Notes under the pieces: model-generated
What the model was told of the DNA's origin: nothing
What the model saw: the letters and a program-made list of their open reading frames with translations, nothing else
Database searches by the model: none
Part shown: positions 54,170 through 64,000 of the stretch, piece after piece
How the letters are laid out: every line of letters begins with the position of its first letter
Position numbering within the stretch: position 1 is the first letter of the stretch
Position numbers and translations under genes: made by a program
From: Holacanthus passer
Lineage: Eukaryota; Chordata; Actinopteri; Pomacanthidae
DNA length: 64,000 nucleotides
Reading direction: 5' to 3'
Assembly: GCA_025331565.1 (NCBI GenBank)
Contig: JAFREQ010000090.1
Coordinates: 3,393,501-3,457,500, forward strand

Positions 54170-54510
54170 CTAATTTAAAACTGTAATCCCGGCCCAGAAG
54201 TTGTTTACAGGCCTGAATTAGGTTAATCTATCTGGGCTATTTGCATAAATGTGCATTTATGAATAATTAGTGGGCCACGGGGCCGTGGGTGGGGACCGGT
54301 GGGGGGCGGGTTCGGACGCGTGGCCAGACTATTGTTGCCGTTGACGGCTGTCAACAATAGAGCAGCGAAAACAATGAGCAACAAAGAGCCGGGAGCTGCG
54401 GCCGTCTGCCGGCTGAATTACTGCTATCGCTTACAGGCGGCCGACCTGCTGCACGCACCAGCAACATGCCGCTCATTTGATTACAGCTGCTGCTTTAATT
54501 GGTCTCATTA
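54170..54510. promoter_or_regulatory. Candidate conserved non-coding element with octamer motifs
   Basis: TAATCCCGG, GGTTAATC, then TATTTGCATAAATGTGCA and ATAATTAGTGGG at about 54,238-54,273. These include the canonical octamer ATTTGCAT and a second, mirrored GCATTTAT five bases away. Unique CpG-rich sequence follows. Inferred from motifs. Confidence 0.35.
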
Positions 54511-56096
54511 ACACTCAGTTTAACACGTCAGCAGCTGGAAGCTGTTAAAACCATCGTTAATGAGAGTTGCAGCTCGGGAAGTTTACATGTTCAAATCGAT
54601 GCTGAGTTTGGAAAGTGCTCATTTCCCTGTTGTGGGACTAATATCTTATCTTATTTTTCTAAATCAATCAAATTTTCAATTTTCATAGAAATGAACCAAC
54701 ATCATGAAAATCTTTCTAAAAACTGTTGCACGATTTTTAAAAATGATTAGCAGGAATCTGAAGTCTGGATTAAAAGCCATGAAAAGATCAGATCAGTGTC
54801 GGTGTTCGCAGTGACGATCAGGTAACTGAAGCTGAGCAGTTTTATCGTTATTATTGAGATCTATTTGAACGCCTCACAGGTCAGAGCAGGCGTCAGACAC
54901 TCGGACCAATCAGCTCCACAGAAACACCGGCAGGTCATCGTCTCAGTTCCGTGAAAACTAAGAATGGTGCTCAAAAAAAACGTTTAAAGTATGAATCTGA
55001 AATGATCGCCTCAGTAAAAGTGAGATGGAGTCACATAATAACTCAGAACCAAGAAAATCAGAAGCACATCTCCAGCAGATTCACTGCTGAAGACTGAGCT
55101 GAAGATGAAGACATGGACGTTGATCTGGACTCTGCTTCAGGGCAGCTTCTGAAATACACAGAGAAAGTTATGAAGTTATGAATTAGCTCATATTTTTGCC
55201 ATCACGCTGTTAGTGATGTGATAAAGTCCAGCAGAGCGTGACGTGTTGTCACGTCGATGTGGAACACATGTCGAGTCGCCGTGACTCCAACAGTCAGTGT
55301 GATGAATGACTCGATGAGTGAAGCGAGCGGCTGCTGCTCTCTGAAGGTCGGACTGTGCAGAAGCTGTTGCTCTTTATGTGAAACGTCTTTTATTCCCCGA
55401 TGAGTCGTCACACAGACAAACAGCTCTCGGGGGAAACACGCCTCCTCTTTTCACCCGGCAGCTTCTGAATGTGAGCAGGTCGAGCCGCCAACGGCAAAAT
55501 AATCAATGAGCCGATCGAGGCTTTTAAACACTTCAGTCAGAGGCAGAGGGAGAGAAAAGGAGTCATGAAACTGTAATGAAACGTGTCCAGCAGAGAGGGA
55601 AGAGAAGCTGCTTCATCAAACATGAAGAAGCAGATTGTTTCAGACTGATCGTCGTCACATTAAAGAAGCAGCAGCCGCAGGTGGAAGAGAACTCAGATCC
55701 TTACTTCAGTGTTCAGAGACAGTAACGCAGCAACGATCCTCAGGTACAGACTCGCTGAATCAGCCAGGATAATGAATATCAGCTAGCTGCTTTTTAAACG
55801 AGATTATCTGCAACCTTTCAGGTTTTAACTGTCAGATTCAGTCAGAGCGACAGTCGTGAAGCTTCAGAACGAGAGACCGTGATGGATAAAAAACATCCTT
55901 CAGTTGAGCCGAGACCGACAGTCACCTGCTCACCCAGCTGAGGGCCGCCAACATGGCCGCCGCCCGCAGAGGGCCGGGCGGGGCGACATCACCTGACAGA
56001 GCTCTGCTGCACATTTATGAACCAGCTGATGTCAATCGGTTAAACCTGATCTCTGATTAGTGATGATTACAGTCCTTCAACACGCAACGGCAGCCG

Positions 56097-56144
<48 letters not shown>

Positions 56145-56353
56145 CAGGCATGTTAATTACAAAAGGCAGAAATAAAACAATAAAGACATGGAGGATGAAG
56201 ATAAAACTCTGGACGAGGATAAAAAGCTCAGAGGAAGCACAAGAATAAAAGACCTTAATCTGAAGATTATTCAAACCCACATAATCAATCTCCTTCTTCA
56301 TATAATGGTAATCCACAGTGTTTCCAAAATGAACATAAGTTTCTGTGGAGCGT

Positions 56354-56400
<47 letters not shown>

Positions 56401-56549
56401 TTAATCCAACCTCACCACCTTCTTTTCAGCTTACATGAGTCAAACTGATGTTCTGATTTTGTGAAAACCTTTATAATCTGCAAAAACTCTGAAATGACTG
56501 AAGCTGCGTCATCGATTTTTTTACGACCACAGAAAAAGAATGAGTGAAG

Positions 56550-56585
<36 letters not shown>

Positions 56586-57170
56586 CACTCTCTCTTGGTG
56601 TTTTCCTGGAGTCAAAAGCAAACTTTACCAGAGAAACAGCTTAAAGGAAAGAAAAACAGAAGATATTAAATAACCCTGAAAAAAAGATTATTCCTATAAA
56701 AATGTGTGCAAACTAGATTTTAACTGCACATTATTAACTCTTCATCGGCCTCTTGTCCACAGCAGAACCAGATCCACATCCACCAGATCCATAATCCTGG
56801 TGACAAACACTGAACATTTAGTCGTCACAGGATTTCGATCCTGCCTGATCTGGATCTGACAGCGTTTTCTTTTCCTGGATGTGGACGGACTGATGGTTGA
56901 CTCCAGATGTTCCAGCTGTCTATGAAGGTTGTCCTCAGTAATCAGCTGCAGATGTTCACACACTCCCACACACACACACAGATAAGGAGTAATTCCCTCC
57001 TGCTTATTTCATTAGTGAAACTGTCAAAGAGCTGATCTCTCACACTTTTTGTTCTTCCTGTGAATCTGCTGTCGTTTTGGCTTCAATTATAAAATATATT
57101 GTTATGAACATTTTCTATGTGTGGACCTGTCTGTCTGTCTGTCTGTCTCTCTGGTGCATGTGTATGATTG
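54511..57170. other. Distal ENTPD6-VSX1 spacer
   Basis: No exon was recognised. It holds CA/GT microsatellites at about 56,099-56,142, 56,354-56,396 and 56,554-56,583. Otherwise it is unremarkable. Confidence 0.45.
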
Positions 57171-57179
57171 GCTGTAGGT

Positions 57180-57310
57180 GGGTTCTGTACTGTAACTAAG
57201 TACTTTACTCAAGTACTGTACTTAAATACAAGCTTGAGGTACTTGTACTTTACTCGAGTCTTTCATTTTTCTGCACACTAATATTTGATGTTCAAACATG
57301 TGATCAGTTT
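57180..57310 (+). repeat. Short AT-rich interspersed element end, copy m
   Basis: GTAACTAAGTACTTTACTCA, GTACTGTACTTAAATACAAG and TTGAGGTACTTGTACTTTAC mark the left end of the family. Confidence 0.7.
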
Positions 57311-58660
57311 ATTTTCGGTCATTTAAAGCCTGAAATCTGCTAATTGAGTCATTTCATCCTTCATGTCTCATCATATTAATGTCTTGAAAATGTAAGTTTT
57401 CATAATCATAGTGAAGCCACTCGATTTATTTTCTTGTTTCCAGACACAGAAATCTGTTTTTATTTGTTTTCTTTCAAAGAAAAATATCTGTATTGCATCA
57501 TAATAGAGTCTCTGTTGATTCTAATGACAGAAACAGTCAGTTATCATCAGCTGTTTCAGAAAATGAAGCTCCTCATCATGAAAGTCGGTTTGTAAAATTA
57601 GGGCCAAGTTAGTGTTTAATCCCTCAGGATTGACTGCAGGCTGAGAGTGTGTGTGTGTGTGTGTGTGTGTGCGTAAGAAGGTAAAAATGGTCAACTGGTT
57701 TTAAAAAGCAATTAGAGGAATCTGCTTATAATTAAAGCAAATTTCAGGCTGTTTTTAAACTCTTTAATCTCTGTTTTTATTTTTATTTATTTACTATTGT
57801 GACGTCAGTTTTTCACTGAGAGTCCAAATCAGATGAAACACAGATTAAATATTTCAGATATGAATCATTTAAAAAAACTCATTAATGTTATGACGCTTTA
57901 TTTATGTCAAATTAAACCAAATGAACTTCAAATGCTTCATGAACATTTTGTGTCACTGAATCAAAAAAGGGCAAAAAGCACATCTGTAAAACAAAATCGA
58001 ATTATGTCCTGAAAAAACAATTATAATTATTATTAATTATAAATATTATTTGTGAATATCAAACTAACTTTCATCTAACATTTCACTGCAACACCTGACT
58101 GACCATTTCCTCTCAAGCTGCTTGTTGTTGTTGTTTTTCTTACTGATGATCTTTAGTTTATTAACAACAGCAACAATTTATCATGTGTGAACAGATTTGT
58201 CAGGATATTTAGACGTTTTCATTGGTTTGAATTTAGTTTATTTCTGTATTTGTTATTCAATTTCTCCTCATCTGTTTGAACTGCTGTTACCTCGTAGATT
58301 CATATTATCATTTATTAATATCAATAATAATAATCATTATCATCAGGCTACAAAGATAATCAATTAATAAATTATGATATTATAATACAGTATATTGATG
58401 TATATTTTTATTTTTTATGTTTTTTATAAATGAATTTGTCTTCGCATATTTATTGTGTTTATTGCAGGATTCTCTGCTGTTTGAAATGATAAATGACATT
58501 TAAATGCCTCTTATGTCCGAATGATTAAAAATAATATTGAAAATAATGATTCAGTCTTTTACTTATATAATTATCAAAATACTTTAAATGTGCGTTACAA
58601 TTTTTAATTGAATTCATCTTTCTTTGTTTTTAAACAACAATAAACAACTTTTCATTTAAT
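57311..58660. other. AT-rich VSX1 upstream DNA
   Basis: About 1.3 kb of AT-rich DNA with a GT run at about 57,647-57,671. No gene was seen. Confidence 0.5.
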
Positions 58661-58666
58661 TTTTGA

Positions 58667-58935
58667 CTCCTGGTCCTGGTCTCAGCTGGTCCTGGTCTGC
58701 TGGCTCTGGATCAGGTCCTGGTTTCAGCTGGTCCTGGTCTGCTGGCTCTGGATCAGGTCCTGGTCTCAGCTGGTCCTGGTCTGCTGGCACTGGATCAGGT
58801 CCTGGTTTCAGCTGGTCCTGGTCTGCTGGCTCTGGATCAGGTCCTGGTCTCAGCTGGTCCTGGTCTGCTGGCTCTGGATCAGGTCCTGGTCTCAGCTGGT
58901 CCTGGGTCAGGTCCTGGTCCTGGTCTCAGCTGGAC
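58667..58935 (+). repeat. 42-bp minisatellite upstream of VSX1
   Basis: Six units of 42 bp, built from TCCTGGTCTCAGCTGG, TCCTGGTCTGCTGGC and TCTGGATCAGG. The last unit is shortened. The array ends about 270 bp before the VSX1 start codon, next to the core promoter. Confidence 0.93.
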
Positions 58936-59019
58936 TCGCCTCCTCCCTCAGATCAAAGATAAACAACACAAATTAAAAACTGGTCTCTTCCGCCCTCGGA
59001 CTGAAAATCCTGATCCGAT

Positions 59020-59207
59020 TGGAGGAAAATTGGTGGCAATTAATCCTCCGGATTAAAGAGCGGGAACAGAGGCCCCGCCCCCCGCGGCAGCTCTCACTCC
59101 TGATTGGACGCCGCCGCCGTGACCCCGGAGACCGGCGGCTGATAAAAGGGGTCGGGCCGAGCGGGTCCGGGTCTGTCCCGGTCTGTCCTCCGGTCACTGT
59201 CTGCAAC
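59020..59207 (+). promoter_or_regulatory. vsx1: VSX1 core promoter and 5' UTR
   Basis: A palindromic pair of OTX/CRX-type sites, TTAATCC-TCC-GGATTAA, lies at 59,040-59,056. Inverted CCAAT boxes (GATTGG) are at about 59,018 and 59,102, and a TATA-like GATAAAAGG starts at 59,141. The start codon is at 59,208, so the start site is probably near 59,170. A GC-rich, CpG-dense region covers about 59,075-59,640. Confidence 0.6.
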
Positions 59208-62200
59208 ATGTCGGCTCGGGACGAGGAGAAACCCAAAGTCAAGATGTTGTCTCCGGGGTTCGGGATCGACAAGTCCCGGCTGCACGGCCCCGGGTTCCGG
59301 TCCAAGGGCTTCGCCATCACGGACCTGCTGGGGCTGGAGTCGGACCTGCGGCAGCCGCCCGGCGGGCCCCCGGGCCCGGGGCTGCCGCCGGCGGGTTCCG
59401 GAGCGGAGGCGGCGGGCGGCGGGCTCGGCGGGTTCTCGTTCCCGGGCGGCTCTCTGCCGCTCGGCCTCGGCTTCCTGTGCAGCCTGGCGGCGCAGCAGCC
59501 CGCCGGGGCGCCCTGCTTCCTGCCGGGCCACCTGCCGCTGCTGCAGGCCCGCAGCGACGGACACTACCTGCAGGGCCTGGAGGCCCAGAGGGACGCCTTC
59601 TCCGGTACGGCTCGGCTCGGCTCGGCTCGTGTTTTAATGTGGAGCTGCAGGCCTGACCCGGGTCTGGCTCCGGGTCTGGATCTGTTTTTTAATTTCTTCT
59701 TATTTGAAAAAAAAAAAAAAAAAAAAAAAGTTAATTAAGCAACAAAAACTTTTTCAACTTTTTTTTTTTTTTTAATTCTCTGAAACCTGTTCTGTCGGGT
59801 TCGGCTCGGTTCGGCTCGTTTCGGCTCGGTTCGTCTCTGGTTTCATTGTTTTGAACTTGAATCTATTTTCGGGCTGAACTTTAGATTTTTTTTCTGCTCA
59901 TTTTTCGGTTTTTATTTCTCTTTTAATATGTGCGTTTAATTCGGGGTTAAACTGTCAGGTTCGTTTCTGTCAAAGAGCATCAAGTTTCGATTTTACTTAA
60001 ATATATATTTAACTTTAATGAACACAAAGTGAAATATTTACAGTGTTTTTCTGTTCAGCTTCTTTAGCAGTTTCAGGCCTGTTTCGTTCATCTGACCTCA
60101 CTCGGTGTTTTCATGAAGATAAACAGACTGTTTGCTTCGTTTCACTCAGTTTAACATCTTTTGTTAAATTCGTTTCATTCACACTTTCTTAATTTTTTTG
60201 TCTCTAATAATGAGCCGACAGTGATTTTCTCCTCTGATTAAATGTGTGTTTGTGCCGCAGATGAAGAAAGTCTGTCTGATCGCAACGACGCCAAAAACTC
60301 CGCCAACTCCCAGAAGAGGAAGAAGAGGAGACACAGGTGAGCACACACCTGACTTTATTGTGAAAATCATTTCCGGCCGCTGCCACAAAACTGAAGTAAA
60401 GAAAAACCCGCGCAGACTCAGTTTATCTGCTGATGTGAATCTAAAACTAAATGTTCTTTATGCCGCAAAATGTGTGTTGATTCATCATTTTTAAAAATAG
60501 GAAAAACACAAAAAAATCAAAAAATTATTTACAAATATTTTGATTTAATGAGAAAGTATCAAACACATTAAAACTGATTTAAACTTTGATCTAAACTTTA
60601 TTTTTGAGTCCTGTATTTCAATTTTCCTGTTCTGCAGCTGCAGTGATCAATGAAGCTGCCTTCTCATATCTTATCCTCATAAAAGACATAAAACATTGCA
60701 GAAAAAGGGAAGTAATGTTTTAAAAATATACAAGAAAATGTCTTATTTTAAATTAAGCTTTGGTCATGAATTAAAAGAAATAATTATGTTGTTGAAGAAA
60801 TTTAAATGTTTTGATGTTTGAGCCACATTTTGCAGCTACATTTCATATTTGGACTTTAGGAAGATTTTGACGAGAGCAAAAAAAAAAAACAGGAGCTGGA
60901 AACAAAAGTCATATTTCTGCTCATAAACGTGCTGAAGCCGCCATGTTGTTGTGGGTCTGTTAGTTTTCCATGTCGGCAGCTGATCTTCTTGTTTTCTGGG
61001 CCTCAGGACTGTGTTCACGTCCCACCAGCTGGAGGAGCTGGAGAAAGCCTTCCATGAAGCTCATTACCCCGACGTCTACGCCCGAGAGATGCTCGCCATG
61101 AAGACGGAGCTGCCCGAGGACAGAATACAGGTGGGACATCGATCGCTGATGATCAGCCTTTACAGGAGCTGATTCACAGATCAGTCTCTTTATAGAAAAC
61201 ATGTCATGGAGATTTTTGGAAATGGAAAGTGTTTCCATAAACAAACAGTTCATGAGGAAGAAAAGTGCAAATGCAGGCAAAGCGATCTCTTAAAAACATA
61301 CGAAGAAAACTGAACTAAAAAACAGAGATTAACTGTAGCAGGAAAAAAATATGAAGTTGTTGGGGAGATTTCATTAAAATACAGATCAGATAATTCAGCC
61401 CGTCAATCCCGTCCACAAAAAACTCCTTTTATAGGCCACTAAATACGATCTGGAGGTCGTGGTTCCCAACATGGAGCTCAGGAACTCTAAAGGTTCACAA
61501 GAGAAATTTGAAGGGTTTTCAGGTGATTATTGATGAGGACAAAAAAAAGCATTTGATGATGATGATGATTTCTCATGAAATATTAGTTTTACCTTTTCTA
61601 GTAATAAAATATTATTCAAATGAGCGAGAGGGGAAAATCAGTCTTTGGAAAAACCTGTGTAAACTGCAGGAGAAATTCAGGATTTAAAACGTTTTTTTAA
61701 AAAGTTACTTTTAGTAAGTTGACTTTGTAACTTAAATATTAATATAATTTATACATATATATTGTCTTTTCTAAGCAAGCACAGGCTTTGATATGAATCA
61801 ATATTATTTGACAAATACAAAACCTTTTTGACTGTTATTTGATCCCATACAGAACGGCATTAGATGCCAGTCTGAAAAAAAAACAGGTCAGCTTTTTATT
61901 TTATTTTATTGTGTTTCTCCAGGTCTGGTTTTGAATGTTCTTGTATTTTGTCTTATTTTTCCAGGTGTGGTTCCAGAACCGGCGGGCAAAGTGGCGAAAG
62001 CGTGAGAAGTGTTGGGGTCGCAGCAGCGTCATGGCGGAGTACGGTCTGTACGGTGCGATGGTGCGACACTCCATCCCGCTGCCAGAGTCCATCCTCAACT
62101 CCGCCAAGAACGGCATGATGGGATCCTGCGCCCCCTGGCTGCTCGGTGAGCCGCATGCACGTCAGTGCCACGCACACGCACCACACCATGCATCAATACA

Positions 62201-63456
62201 CAGGGATTATACACACCTTTAAAATTCATATTATTTTATCGCACATATAAAATATGCCACAGCTGATTCTTTAGTTACAGTAAAATGATTTTGGCCGACG
62301 TCACAGACTTCAGTGTTAAACACCTGGTTTAATAACGAGCTGTTACATTAAGAAAAAGGCACTGAACCTATCATATATGATATAAAATCACATGTACTCA
62401 ACATGAACCAGGAGGGTCCACATACAGACTTCACCTGATTTAACACAGTTGTGGTTCCAAAATCAGCCCTTCAGGATCAGCTCCATCTGCATGTACACAT
62501 CAAACTATAGATAACATATAATTCTGAGGTATCAGTTCCACATTGGTCAGTAAGATGAAACCCAGCAACTCTAGTAGCAATGTATTGTGAATAAAGTGAT
62601 GTGTGCTCGGTGGTTGCTACAGTTCAGGTTTAAACTTGTCGTATAGAAATCTACTTTTAAAGATAGATAACATAGATAAACTAAAGAACAATATTGTTTG
62701 AACCACATCAGAGACAGAACTGTATCCTGTTACTGAAAGTCTAAGAATCACTGAACTGTGTGTGCAGCTCTGAGATACTGAGCCTCTAAAACTGTAGTTT
62801 TTAGAAGTTCTGCTCACATGTGATGCTTCAGTGACTTCCTGTTCACATAGTTGATGTCTCCTGATTGGACAGAGCTACAGATGTTTCCCAGCAACACATT
62901 TAGACGTCACTAAATTCTGAGACATTTTTAATGGTTTCAACTTGATTTATTAATCACTAATTTGAAACTAGTAACTAAGACCTGAGGAAGGACTTTATGA
63001 TCAGACTTATTGAAAGATTTCTGGCAAGTGGCTGCACCTCAGTCCAGACTGTGAATCTCTTCAGAGTATTTTATCTTTTTTTAACCAGTGTGATAATCCA
63101 GATGTGAACTCTGCAGACTGAACTGAGTCTCTGTCTCTGTCCTCACAGGGATGCACAAGAAGTCTTTAGAAATGTCCAAAAAGTGTTCCAGCCCTCCAGA
63201 GTCAGACTCAACCCGCTGCGACTCATTCTGTGACGTCTCGGAGCGACGGGGGTGCGGCGAGGTTCGGGTGGCAGCGCCCGAGGTGGAGCACGAGGAGGAG
63301 GAGCTGCTGGAGATGGAGGAGGAAGACATGGAGGAGGAGGTGGCCATCGACCTGTCCAGTTCCTCCAAACAGCAGCAGCAGGAGGCCGGAGGCGCGATAC
63401 GGTCGACCTCCTCTCCACAGCGGCCGAGCGGCGGCGAGTCGGACGAACACAGCTGA
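59208..63456 (+). CDS. vsx1: Visual system homeobox 1 (5 exons, complete)
   Basis: Paired-like (CVC-class) homeodomain transcription factor of retinal bipolar interneurons; nuclear. Exons 59,208-59,604, 60,261-60,336, 61,007-61,130, 61,965-62,145 and 63,149-63,456 give 361 residues with all phases consistent (human 365). The N-terminus has the octapeptide-like GFAITDLLGLE. A nuclear-localisation-like KRKKRRHR leads into the homeodomain (about residues 155-214), whose recognition helix VWFQNRRAKWRKREK has Gln at position 50. The CVC domain follows (CWGRSSVMAEYGLYGAMVRH to APWLLG). The acidic tail contains VAIDLSSSSK, matching human VAIDLSSS. The start was chosen because ATG 59,208 lies downstream of the TATA-like box. 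The frame remains open 63 codons upstream but through the promoter. No AATAAA was seen before the window end, so the 3' UTR probably continues. Confidence 0.96.
60337..61006 (+). other. VSX1 intron 2
   Basis: AT-rich intron sequence without repeats or other recognised features. Confidence 0.6.
61131..61964 (+). other. VSX1 intron 3, with a decoy acceptor at 61,922
   Basis: TTTCTCCAG ends at 61,922 and is followed by GTCTGGTTTTGA, a near copy of the true exon start GTGTGGTTCCAG at 61,965. Use of the decoy would code VWF and then stop. Confidence 0.6.
62146..63148 (+). other. VSX1 intron 4
   Basis: About 1 kb without recognised repeats or other genes. Confidence 0.6.
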
Positions 63457-64000
63457 AGGCTGAAGGGCCAGTCGGGCGTCGTCTGACTGAAGATGAGGCG
63501 GCAGAGTGATTATGGATGAGGGAACACGGGAATTTGATTGGCTCTTCCTTCAGGGATCACACGGAGGCCAACAAATGAACAGCCATTACACAATTTGTTA
63601 CTATGCAAGTTATCACATAAAGCTTGAAATATCTAAATGCTAATATGTGTTAGCAAAGTTTCTGCTTATGTGAAATGTAACAGTACTACTTTAACATTTG
63701 CACTATACTTCTATTCAGTAATATTCTGATATATGAGCCACTGGACAATATTGATGCTAACAATAATTCACTAATATGCTAATGGTCTAAATGTGAACTA
63801 ATAATGAGTAAAGCATTAGCAATATTGTTGTTGACTGATGTTGAAACCAGTGAAGTTTAGGAACAAAAACACTTTTCTGCTGATTTTTTTGATGACTTTA
63901 TCCAGAAACTTTCAATAATGAAGCAAAAGCTGCTCAAAATGTTAACTGTCAGCGGAAACAGGAAACTAACGTCTCCAGTAGCTAAATGTCTGTGCTCCCA
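63457..64000 (+). other. VSX1 3' UTR (runs off the window)
   Basis: AT-rich, repeat-poor sequence after the TGA at 63,454-63,456. No canonical AATAAA was found up to the edge. Confidence 0.6.

Noticed and set aside
59019..59207. In-frame 63-codon N-terminal extension of VSX1
   Set aside because: It spans the TATA-like box and CCAAT boxes and has no similarity to VSX1 N-termini. The start at 59,208 fits the family.

Overview
The window is a piece of a ray-finned (very probably percomorph teleost) chromosome. The evidence is spliced vertebrate genes with short fish-type introns, very dense CA/GT microsatellites, a Rex3-type non-LTR retrotransposon with a (GATG)n tail, a second Rex1/L2-like retrotransposon, and many copies of one short AT-rich element typical of percomorph introns. 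Five protein-coding genes were reconstructed exon by exon. Reading frames and intron phases close without a gap in every case.

Layout: ABHD12 (+; 12 coding exons from 1,527 to 6,012, first exon off the left edge); PYGB glycogen phosphorylase (-; 20 coding exons, 17,393 down to 8,758, 847 residues); BANF1/BAF (+; two coding exons 19,474-20,276, 90 residues); ENTPD6 (-; 13 coding exons, 38,792 down to 23,269, 441 residues); and VSX1 (+; 5 exons, 59,208-63,456, 361 residues). ABHD12 and PYGB are tail to tail, PYGB and BANF1 head to head, BANF1 and ENTPD6 tail to tail, and ENTPD6 and VSX1 head to head across about 19 kb of non-coding DNA. The order and orientations ABHD12-PYGB-ENTPD6-VSX1 match human 20p11.21 as I know it. 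BANF1 between PYGB and ENTPD6 is the difference.

The genes do not form a pathway. PYGB releases glucose-1-phosphate from glycogen, ABHD12 is a membrane lysophosphatidylserine lipase, ENTPD6 is a Golgi/secreted nucleoside diphosphatase, BANF1 bridges DNA and the nuclear lamina, and VSX1 is a retinal bipolar-cell homeodomain factor. The block may be held together because VSX1 regulatory DNA lies in and beside ENTPD6. Several unique-looking stretches in the ENTPD6 introns and in the 39.7-58.6 kb spacer carry OTX/CRX-like (GGATTA) or POU-like motifs. That is inference.

The rest is repeats: two retrotransposons inside ENTPD6 introns, an inverted fragment of the second at 44.3 kb, at least a dozen copies of the short element (one abuts a PYGB splice donor), and several minisatellites (19.0, 43.1, 46.9, 48.7 and 58.7 kb). 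I found no RNA gene, CRISPR array or clearly undescribed system. The most interesting signals concern splicing: CA repeats just inside 5' splice sites with GT repeats just before 3' splice sites, and a roughly 440-nt AG-free hexamer array full of branch-point-like CTGAC motifs directly in front of the BANF1 coding exon.
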